A DNA stretch of 11,570 nucleotides from a bacterium (GTDB taxonomy: Bacteria; JAMCPX01). How positions within the stretch are numbered: the stretch's first letter is position 1; the number at the start of each line of letters is the position of its first letter. The notes under the pieces were generated by a model, which saw nothing but the letters and a program-made list of their open reading frames with translations, did no database searches and had not been told where the DNA came from. A program made the position numbers and the translations under genes. The DNA lies in NCBI GenBank assembly GCA_021800575.1, contig JAJYYW010000014.1:1-11570 (forward strand), written 5' to 3'. Positions 5,946 through 11,570 of the stretch are shown piece by piece.

Positions 5946-7391
5946 CTACTTTATGGTTGCTTTCCAGAAATACCCGGTAAACCCGCGCTCCTTGTCGTAG
6001 TATTTCTTTCTGAAGGTCAGCTTGACGGTATGGCCGACCTGCACGCTCTCAAGATCGCAGTCCGTGAAATCGAGCAGTGTCCTGCCGCCACCCTCGAACT
6101 GAACCATACCATAGATAACCGGAGGCTCGACGGCAACCGCAAGGTAGTCTCCGGTAAACGACATGACCTTTGCCTCCTTGTCCGAAAACTCATAGTCCTC
6201 CTGCGTGTGGAATGCATTGCATTTCGGGTTGACGCAGACGTTCGTTTTCGGGAACTGGACGGTGCCGCATTGTGTGCACCTTCCGCCCACAAAACCGAGG
6301 ATCATCTTCCTGTTGCGCCACAGGGTCGTCAGCGCAGTTTGTGTCGCGGCCTCTGCCCGGATGCCGGTTTCGGCGTTGATGAGTTCATTAAATTTTAAGA
6401 ATTTGGCGTAACTCGGCTCTTCCTTTCTGACGGCGAGTGAGCCCTTGATCCCGTTTCTCGGGGCGAGCTTGGTAATGTTCGGTGTTACCTCGAACAGGAG
6501 GGCGTCGCTGCCCTGGCCGAAGCTTGCGACAATGATCTTGTCGCCGGGTTTTGATTGTTCAAGGGCAGAGGCCAGCAAGACCAGCGGATGAGCTGCCCCG
6601 GTCTCGCCTGTTTCTTCGTGCATGTTGTCGAGGACCTGCTCCTTGGATGCGCCAATTTTTTTTGCGATTCCCTTATGCTCGCGCGATATGAAGCACGGAT
6701 AAACGACCTTTGCGATGTCCTTGATGGAAAGTCCGGATTTTTTCAGGAGCCCGTTGATTGCCTGGGGGATGATCTTTGCGTACCCTTCGTCCCGGATCCA
6801 CCGCTCTTCCCACGTGTAATCGAATTCGTTGGAACTGCCACGGTAGTGGTCTACGAAGTCGAGGGACATCGAGAACGATCCCTTGTACTCTGCTATAACG
6901 TTGTCCGAACCAAGAAGCAGTGATGCAGAGCCGTCCCCGAACCATAATTCATAAAAGCTTGCAGACCTTGTTTTCCGGTGGTCCGATGCGGCCACAAGTA
7001 CCTGTTTTTTATCGCCGCTCTTTAAGGACTCCAACCCTGCGACGAGTGCCGTTGTCCCGGCTTTCTGTGACGAGGTGAAGTCCGCCGTCAGGATATCTTC
7101 CTTGAGATTGAGTGCTGTTGCCACGACACCGGCGTTCTGCCGATCCGAGAACGGAGGCGTTGTCGTTGCAAAAAACAGTCCGTCGATCGATGATTTACCG
7201 AATCCCGCCATGCAGTCCCTTGCCGACGCCACTGCCATGGTAATACTATCCTCGTCCCAGTTGCACATGGCACGTTCTCCATTGGCGACCATCATCAGTG
7301 CGGGAATGTACCATCCCATCTCCTGTATGACCGACATCCGGTTCAGTCTCCGCTTAGGAATGTAGCCGCCGTATGAAACTATACCAACCAT
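5946..7391 (-). CDS. HMG-CoA synthase-like protein fused to DUF35 zinc-ribbon/OB-fold domain
   Basis: A 481-residue fusion. Residues 1 to about 300 follow the archaeal HMG-CoA synthase pattern: MVGIVSYGGYIPKRRL at the start, KAGTTAL at 110-116, FGDGSASLLLG at 151-161, and KPGDKIIVASFGQGSDALLFEV at 281-302. Residues from about 345 to the end are a DUF35 protein with a zinc ribbon (C372, C375, C386, C391) and an OB fold containing YGMVQFEGGGRTLLDFTD (about 427-444). Against the archaeal enzyme as I remember it, the nucleophilic Cys aligns with Q109, the catalytic Glu with a Thr near 76-78, and the catalytic His with P232 or C233. All three appear missing, so HMG-CoA synthesis is unlikely. It is more probably a partner or channel for the thiolase, or it does other chemistry such as decarboxylation. 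AGGGAA lies four bases ahead of the ATG. Confidence 0.88.
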   Translation of the reverse strand: MVGIVSYGGYIPKRRLNRMSVIQEMGWYIPALMMVANGERAMCNWDEDSITMAVASARDCMAGFGKSSIDGLFFATTTPPFSDRQNAGVVATALNLKEDILTADFTSSQKAGTTALVAGLESLKSGDKKQVLVAASDHRKTRSASFYELWFGDGSASLLLGSDNVIAEYKGSFSMSLDFVDHYRGSSNEFDYTWEERWIRDEGYAKIIPQAINGLLKKSGLSIKDIAKVVYPCFISREHKGIAKKIGASKEQVLDNMHEETGETGAAHPLVLLASALEQSKPGDKIIVASFGQGSDALLFEVTPNITKLAPRNGIKGSLAVRKEEPSYAKFLKFNELINAETGIRAEAATQTALTTLWRNRKMILGFVGGRCTQCGTVQFPKTNVCVNPKCNAFHTQEDYEFSDKEAKVMSFTGDYLAVAVEPPVIYGMVQFEGGGRTLLDFTDCDLESVQVGHTVKLTFRKKYYDKERGFTGYFWKATIK

Positions 7392-7412
7392 AAGTTCCCT
7401 ACTTTCTTATGG
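7388..7412 (-). promoter_or_regulatory. Hairpin over the start codon of the HMGCS-like gene
   Basis: CCATAAG (7388-7394) and CTTATGG (7406-7412) form a perfect 7-bp inverted repeat. In the minus-strand transcript the stem would cover the ATG and the 11-base loop would hold the AGGGAA ribosome binding site. It could modulate translation; the short stem makes chance possible. Confidence 0.35.
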
Positions 7413-7436
7413 AACATCTCCACTCATGTTATGTCC

Positions 7437-7465
7437 GTCCGGTTCGAGGAGCCCCTCGCCCGGAC
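7437..7465. repeat. Stable 11-bp hairpin in the divergent spacer
   Basis: GTCCGG-TT-CGAGG-AGCC-CCTCG-C-CCGGAC folds into an outer 6-bp and an inner 5-bp stem with a 4-base loop. There is no T run on either side, so it is not an intrinsic terminator. It lies 46 bases upstream of the HMGCS-like gene, probably within that gene's leader. The rest of the 286-base spacer shows no gene. Confidence 0.55.
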
Positions 7466-7618
7466 CAGGGTATGCTGGTTAAGGTCCGCAGTTCTACGGG
7501 AAAGACCAGGGACATCAGCCAGGGCCTTGTCACGTATATCAGGATTTAATGAACCCCTGTTTGATTGAAATGTCAACTTTTATTTGCGAGGCTGGATATA
7601 CCGGGGGAATAGTATTAG

Positions 7619-7646
7619 TTGACAGGCGAACCGGTGGATGTATATT
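7619..7646 (+). promoter_or_regulatory. Sigma70-type promoter of citrate synthase
   Basis: A perfect -35 TTGACA (7619-7624) and a -10 TATATT (7641-7646) are separated by 16 bases. They lie about 30 bases ahead of the citrate synthase ATG, giving a short leader with AGGAG at 7665-7669. Confidence 0.75.
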
Positions 7647-7656
7647 GTATACAATA
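7643..7656. promoter_or_regulatory. Palindromic operator-like site over the citrate synthase -10
   Basis: TATTGTATACAATA is a perfect 14-bp palindrome that overlaps the -10 element and the likely transcription start. Its TTGTATACAA core resembles operators of GntR-family (FCD-type) regulators. A protein bound here would block the promoter, so repression is the simplest reading. No regulator gene is present in the window. Confidence 0.6.
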
Positions 7657-7677
7657 AAAACGAAAGGAGAAACAAAC

Positions 7678-8988
7678 ATGAGTAAGCTCAAGGAAAAGCT
7701 GGAAAAATTAATTCCATCCTGGCGGGAGGACGTTACCAAACTGACGAAAGAACACGGAAAGATCAAGTATGATGAGGTTATCATAGATCAGGTTACCGGC
7801 GGCATGAGGGACATCAAATCAATGGTTTGCGAAACATCGTACCTTGATCCTCAGGAAGGTATCAGGTTCCGTAATTATACAATACCCGAGGTTCGGGAGA
7901 AACTTCCGAAGCCCGATGCCAACAGCGAGGCGTACCCCACAGGCCTGTGGTATCTGCTCTTGACCGGCGAAATGCCGACCAAAGAGGATGTCCTTGAAGT
8001 CGAGAACGAATTCAAGGCACGTTCCGCGGTGCCCCAGTACGTGTTTGATGTGATACGGTCAATGCCCGCGGACACCCATCCCATGACCCAGTTTGCAACG
8101 GCTATCCTTGTCATGCAGAGAGAATCGCTGTTTGCCCGGAAGTATAACGAAGGCATGAAAAAAACGGAATACTGGGTGCCCATGCTGGAAGACTCCATGA
8201 ACTTACTCGCGAAACTGCCGGCCATAGCAGCGTACATCTACCGGCATATCTATAAAGGAGACACGTTTATTGCGCCGGACCCGAACCTTGACTGGGGTGC
8301 AAACTTTGCCCACATGATGGGTGTTGATCATCCGGAGTACAAGAACCTGATGCGGTTGTACCTGATTCTCCACAGCGATCACGAGAGCGGCAATGTCAGT
8401 GCGCATACCGGGCATTTGATCGCCACTGCGCTTTCGGACATTTACTACTCCATATCCGGCGCTATGGACGGTCTCGCCGGTCCGCTCCACGGCCTTGCGA
8501 ACCAGGAATGCCTGAAATGGATCGTGGACCTCATGAAGCTGTATAACGGGGTTCCGTCCAAGGAGCAGATCGAGAAGTTCGCCAATGACACACTGAGCAG
8601 TGGCAAGGTTATTCCGGGGTATGGTCATGCAGTATTGCGAAAAACAGATCCCCGGTACACCGCGCAGCGCGAGTTCGCCCTCAAGTACCTGCCCGAGGAC
8701 CCGATATTTAAGACCGTGAGCAATGTCTTTGAGGTCGTGCCGAATGTCCTGCTCAAGCAGGGCAAGGCAAAGAACCCGTGGCCGAACGTGGATGCGCATT
8801 CGGGGGCACTCCAGTGCCATTACGGCGTGACCGAGTATGACTTTTACACGGTGCTGTTCGGTGTGTCCAGAGCACTGGGCATATCGGCACAGATCATTTG
8901 GGACAGGGCAGTCGGGGCGCCGCTCGAGCGGCCAAAGTCCGTTACGGTGAAGATGCTCAAAGACGCAGTGGCTGCGGCAGGAAAATAA
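7678..8988 (+). CDS. gltA: Citrate synthase, eukaryote-like long type
   Basis: A 436-residue citrate (Si)-synthase, condensing acetyl-CoA and oxaloacetate at the entry of the TCA cycle. The three catalytic residues are in place: H235 in HSDHESGNVSAHT, H317 in GYGHAVLRKTDPR and D372 in VDAHSGALQ. The length, the long N-terminal helical part and motifs such as GLAGPLHGLANQE match the mitochondrial-type group found in Geobacter and Bacteroides rather than the E. coli allosteric type. The start is ATG with AAAGGAGA seven bases upstream. The frame is open back to 7549, but that stretch holds the promoter and is not coding. The gene is transcribed alone, from a palindrome-controlled promoter to a strong terminator, and is divergent from the thiolase/HMGCS-like operon, with which it shares acetyl-CoA chemistry. 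Some enzymes of this size class can also run in reverse; the sequence does not tell. Confidence 0.96.
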   Translation: MSKLKEKLEKLIPSWREDVTKLTKEHGKIKYDEVIIDQVTGGMRDIKSMVCETSYLDPQEGIRFRNYTIPEVREKLPKPDANSEAYPTGLWYLLLTGEMPTKEDVLEVENEFKARSAVPQYVFDVIRSMPADTHPMTQFATAILVMQRESLFARKYNEGMKKTEYWVPMLEDSMNLLAKLPAIAAYIYRHIYKGDTFIAPDPNLDWGANFAHMMGVDHPEYKNLMRLYLILHSDHESGNVSAHTGHLIATALSDIYYSISGAMDGLAGPLHGLANQECLKWIVDLMKLYNGVPSKEQIEKFANDTLSSGKVIPGYGHAVLRKTDPRYTAQREFALKYLPEDPIFKTVSNVFEVVPNVLLKQGKAKNPWPNVDAHSGALQCHYGVTEYDFYTVLFGVSRALGISAQIIWDRAVGAPLERPKSVTVKMLKDAVAAAGK

Positions 8989-9002
8989 GCGACGATACGT
9001 GC

Positions 9003-9031
9003 AGGAGCGGCTTCGGCCGCTCCTTTTTTTT
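9003..9031 (+). terminator. Intrinsic terminator of citrate synthase
   Basis: AGGAGCGGC-TTCG-GCCGCTCCT is a perfect 9-bp stem with a stable TTCG tetraloop, followed at once by eight T residues (9024-9031). It starts 15 bases after the citrate synthase stop. On the minus strand no T run follows the stem, so it is not a good terminator for rtcB. Confidence 0.95.
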
Positions 9032-9037
9032 ACCCCG

Positions 9038-10537
9038 TTACCCCTTGATCACGCCCAGGGGGTGCAGTTTTGCCACCTTTCTTGCAAGTCCGGCCCCTTC
9101 GACAATGTCCACGACATTTGCTACATCCTTGTACGCTTCGGGTATCTCCTCGTTGATCGTTGCGCGGGAAGCACCCCGTACGATAATGTTGCGTTCTTTC
9201 AGTTCCTGCACCACCTGTCTCCCCTTTGCCGAGCGCACAGCCTGCCCCCTGCTCATGACCCTGCCTGCACCGTGACAAACCGTGCCAAACGTTTCGCGCA
9301 GGGTCTGTGCGGTGCCGACGAGCACGTACGAATACCTGCCCATATCACCGGGTATAAGAACAGGGTGACCGACGGTCCTGTACTGCTCCGGTATACCGCT
9401 GTGCCCTGCGGGGAACGCCCGGGTTGCGCCTTTTCTGTGGACGATGACCTTCTGGTGCTTCCCGCCGATGAGGTACTCCTCTTCCTTGGCGATATTGTGT
9501 GCAACGTCATAGACGATGCGCATACCGAGCTTGTCGGCACGTGAACCGAGCACCTGTTCGAAGGATTCCCGTACCCAATGGGTGATCAACTGCCTGTTTG
9601 CAAATGCGAAATTTGCCGCCGCATTCATGGCGCTGAAGTACTGCCGGCCCTCCTTCGACTGAACAGATGCCCACACGAGCTGACGGTCGGGAAGAACGAC
9701 ATTGTCCAGCGATGCCCTGTTGCCCAAGGTTCTCAGGTAGTCGTCACACACCTGGTAGCCGAACCCCCTCGAACCCGTATGGATGAGTATGGTGACAGTA
9801 TGGGGAATCAGGCCGAAGATGCCGGCCGCATGCTTGTCGTAAACATCCTCCACGTATCCAACTTCGACGAAGTGGTTCCCGGATCCGAGCGTCCCGAGCT
9901 GATCACGCCCGCGCTCTTTCGCACGATCGCTGACGGCATCGGGATTTGCCCCGGGAATACTGCCGTTTTCCTCGAGGTACTCTCTGTCATCGGGAAACCC
10001 GTACCCCTGTTCGATGATGACCGGAGCACCGCCCACGGCAATTCTGTCCAGATCGCCTTTTGAAAACCGTACATCCTTTCTCCGGGAACCGACACCCGAC
10101 GGGATGTTTGTAAACAGGGTATCGACGAGCCGTTCCAGCAGCGTGTTCCGGGTCGGGACGCTCGGATCGTGAATTTTCGATATTGAATTCCCGGATGCAA
10201 GCAGTGCGTCTGCGGGAATATCTGTCCGTATCAGCCGTACGCCGCAGTTGATATCATAACCGACGCCGCCCGGCGATATGATACCGGTCGTACGGTCAAA
10301 GGCGGCAACGCCACCGATGGGGAACCCATAACCGGTATGGATGTCCGGCAGTGCTATGGAAGCATTGATAATGCCCGGCAGCATGGCGACATTACAGACC
10401 TGCCCGAGGGATTCATCGTTGACCAGGGCATGTATCATACGCTCATCGGCATACACAAGCCCCGGTACAAGCATGCCCGGCTCCTGCTGCAGCTCCCACC
10501 GGAAGGCGTCTATTTTTTTTATCTTGACTGCACGCAT
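9038..10537 (-). CDS. rtcB: RNA-splicing ligase RtcB
   Basis: A 499-residue, full-length RtcB. It is a Mn- and GTP-dependent ligase that joins RNA 2',3'-cyclic phosphate or 3'-phosphate ends to 5'-OH ends in tRNA splicing and RNA repair. The metal-binding residues are D95 and C98 (GGVGYDINCGVR), H222 (GSGNHFVEV), H253 (ILIHTGSRG) and H347 (YDVAHN). The His that becomes guanylylated is H422 in CHGAGRVMSR. The C-terminus (GLARKVAKLHPLGVIKG) is typical. The start is ATG at 10535-10537, 14 bases after the archease stop, and the ribosome binding site is weak (GGA). The archease upstream is its known activator, so the two form a standard operon. No RtcA or RtcR/sigma54 control is visible. Confidence 0.97.
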   Translation of the reverse strand: MRAVKIKKIDAFRWELQQEPGMLVPGLVYADERMIHALVNDESLGQVCNVAMLPGIINASIALPDIHTGYGFPIGGVAAFDRTTGIISPGGVGYDINCGVRLIRTDIPADALLASGNSISKIHDPSVPTRNTLLERLVDTLFTNIPSGVGSRRKDVRFSKGDLDRIAVGGAPVIIEQGYGFPDDREYLEENGSIPGANPDAVSDRAKERGRDQLGTLGSGNHFVEVGYVEDVYDKHAAGIFGLIPHTVTILIHTGSRGFGYQVCDDYLRTLGNRASLDNVVLPDRQLVWASVQSKEGRQYFSAMNAAANFAFANRQLITHWVRESFEQVLGSRADKLGMRIVYDVAHNIAKEEEYLIGGKHQKVIVHRKGATRAFPAGHSGIPEQYRTVGHPVLIPGDMGRYSYVLVGTAQTLRETFGTVCHGAGRVMSRGQAVRSAKGRQVVQELKERNIIVRGASRATINEEIPEAYKDVANVVDIVEGAGLARKVAKLHPLGVIKG

Positions 10538-10551
10538 TCGTGTCCGTGCAG

Positions 10552-10986
10552 TTATATATCGGCAACGAATCTCACGGTGTAACGGCTGCCCGTCTTCCTG
10601 ATGTGGATATTGTGATAGGTAATCGCCTTGATTTCCCGTTTTGCTGTATGCTGTTTCGGGTCGAACCTGCGAAACATAACGGCTGCCTTCAATCCCGTAG
10701 CACGCATGTGCTCTATGGTGCTGCCTGCATACATCAAACCGTGCACGTAAAACTCATACAGGATTTCCTGCAGCCACGCGATGAAGAGCAGGTCCCGCCC
10801 GGATGCCTGCAGTGATATTTGTCTGACAACGGTATCCCCGGTTTTCCCGCTTTCAACCATCTGTTCCAGGACCGCTGCAGCGGCGTTCTGGAACAGCCCG
10901 GTGATACTGGCTGCACTCACCTCGATGCAGATGTCTGCGGTATGCGGTAAAAGCTTATACCGGATCTTTCGCGCTTCCTCTTTCAT
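10552..10986 (-). CDS. Archease (RtcB activator)
   Basis: A 144-residue archease, the small protein that speeds RtcB guanylylation and multiple turnover. It shows the N-terminal HTADI motif (H15-D18), the central AWLQEILYEF segment, and the closing EIKAITYHNIHI...YTVRFVADI, with the conserved terminal Asp-Ile. The length is normal. Its stop lies 14 bases ahead of rtcB on the same strand, which supports the call. No strong ribosome binding site precedes the ATG; the 120-base spacer to feoB must hold its promoter, but I could not pick one out. Confidence 0.93.
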   Translation of the reverse strand: MKEEARKIRYKLLPHTADICIEVSAASITGLFQNAAAAVLEQMVESGKTGDTVVRQISLQASGRDLLFIAWLQEILYEFYVHGLMYAGSTIEHMRATGLKAAVMFRRFDPKQHTAKREIKAITYHNIHIRKTGSRYTVRFVADI

Positions 10987-11074
10987 ACATCTATAAGATA
11001 GTCACTGTTTGTGCAGGTATCACCTGACGGAGCGGACAACGTATTGATTTTTTTATTGACGCGGCCTTATATTT

Positions 11075-11089
11075 TGATAATCACTTTCA
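11075..11089 (+). promoter_or_regulatory. Fur-box-like operator upstream of feoB
   Basis: TGATAAT-C-ACTTTCA matches the 7-1-7 Fur site (TGATAAT-n-ATTATCA) at 12 of 14 defined positions. It lies just after a possible promoter, TTGATT (11044-11049) and TATATT (11068-11073) with an 18-base spacer, and ends three bases before the feoB ribosome binding site. This fits iron repression of feoB. It may also affect the divergent archease gene. Confidence 0.6.
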
Positions 11090-11106
11090 ATAAGGAGAGA
11101 TGACCG

Positions 11107-11570
11107 GTGAATAATAACTTTATAAAAGGTCTGATTTCACAGCCCTGTCGCGAATCCGGTGATGGCGGTTTTGCCCCGCATGAGTCCGGCAGCATCACCG
11201 TTGCACTTGCTGGCAATCCGAATGTCGGGAAGAGCACCATATTCAACATACTGACAGGGCTCAATCAACACGTAGGAAACTGGCCGGGAAAAACCGTAGA
11301 AAAAAAGGAGGGTTTCACCGAGTACAACGGGCAAACCTACAAGATCGTGGATCTTCCCGGTACCTACAGCCTGTCCTCGGGTTCCATAGAAGAAACCATT
11401 GCGGCAACGTATATCGTCGAACAGAAGCCCGATGTGGTTGTCTCCATCATCGACGCCTCCAATCTTGACCGGAACCTGTACCTGGTCACACAGATACTCG
11501 AAACCGGTGCCAGGGTCATCATAGCGCTGAACATGCTGGATCTCGCGGCATCCAAAGGCATTGAAATCAA
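11107..11570 (+). CDS. feoB: Ferrous iron transport protein B (N-terminal part)
   Basis: The first 154 codons of FeoB, cut by the right edge. FeoB is the inner-membrane Fe(II) transporter with a cytoplasmic G domain. The G domain is clear: G1 GNPNVGKST at 36-44, G2 Thr in GKTVEKKEG (T63), G3 DLPG at 82-85, and G4 NMLD at 142-145. The start is GTG at 11107-11109, with AAGGAGAG (11092-11099) seven bases upstream. The nearby ATG at 11100 is out of frame and ends after four codons. About 32 residues precede the G domain, longer than in E. coli FeoB, where it begins almost at the N-terminus. No feoA lies upstream, since the next gene on that side is archease on the other strand. It may be downstream or elsewhere. 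Confidence 0.96.
   Translation, partial: MNNNFIKGLISQPCRESGDGGFAPHESGSITVALAGNPNVGKSTIFNILTGLNQHVGNWPGKTVEKKEGFTEYNGQTYKIVDLPGTYSLSSGSIEETIAATYIVEQKPDVVVSIIDASNLDRNLYLVTQILETGARVIIALNMLDLAASKGIEI

Noticed and set aside
7438..7467. tRNA-like 3' end (GGTTCGA followed by CCGGACCA)
   Set aside because: The T-arm stem does not pair when the TTCGA loop is set, and no D or anticodon arms precede it; the bases are better explained by the 11-bp hairpin.
7549..7677. 43-residue N-terminal extension of citrate synthase
   Set aside because: The stretch contains the TTGACA/TATATT promoter and the palindrome, and the AGGAG ribosome binding site points to the ATG at 7678.
8203..8820. Minus-strand open frame of 205 codons within citrate synthase
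   Set aside because: It is antisense to a clearly functional enzyme; its length reflects codon bias of the real gene.
11100..11114. Four-codon leader ORF (MTGE) overlapping the feoB start
   Set aside because: It uses the same ribosome binding site at tight spacing and is too short to tell from chance; the GTG start explains the site.

Overview
The window reads as part of a chromosome of an anaerobic, moderately GC-rich bacterium. The kinase style (an HRDITPHN catalytic loop with a C-terminal PEGA domain), the long eukaryote-like citrate synthase (the type known from Geobacter), an FeoB iron transporter and the thiolase/HMG-CoA-synthase-like pair all fit Desulfobacterota or another former 'deltaproteobacterial' lineage. 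This placement is inferred from protein style only. There are no rRNA or tRNA genes, transposases or CRISPR arrays.

Region 1 (1-4016, minus strand): a tightly overlapping four-gene envelope-signalling operon. In transcription order it holds an exported or membrane-anchored PEGA-domain protein, a TPR protein with one membrane helix, a small DUF192 protein, and a Ser/Thr protein kinase with a transmembrane segment and the start of an outer PEGA domain. The kinase runs off the left edge. The last two junctions overlap, and the kinase appears to start at TTG with a good ribosome binding site inside the DUF192 gene. Upstream lies an AT-rich spacer (4051-4163) with degenerate 'ACGAAAT/TCCGAA' repeats and a palindrome.

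Region 2 (4208-4567, minus strand): a small conserved-looking protein of unknown function with a CCGPGGCG motif. It has its own promoter and is isolated by a strong terminator from the next operon.

Region 3 (4719-7391, minus strand): a two-gene operon. One gene is an HMG-CoA-synthase-fold protein fused to a DUF35 zinc-ribbon/OB-fold domain; the other is an SCP2-type thiolase. The layout recalls the archaeal thiolase/HMGCS/DUF35 complex, but the HMGCS-like part seems to lack the catalytic Cys (Gln instead), Glu and His. This is the most interesting item in the window. The 5' side contains a stable hairpin and a second hairpin over the start codon.

Region 4 (7619-9031, plus strand): citrate synthase, divergent from region 3, with a clear sigma70-type promoter overlapped by a perfect 14-bp palindrome (a probable operator) and a strong intrinsic terminator.

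Region 5 (9038-10986, minus strand): the RNA-repair/splicing pair archease-RtcB. Region 6 (11075-11570, plus strand): a Fur-box-like site followed by the N-terminal G domain of FeoB, cut by the right edge.
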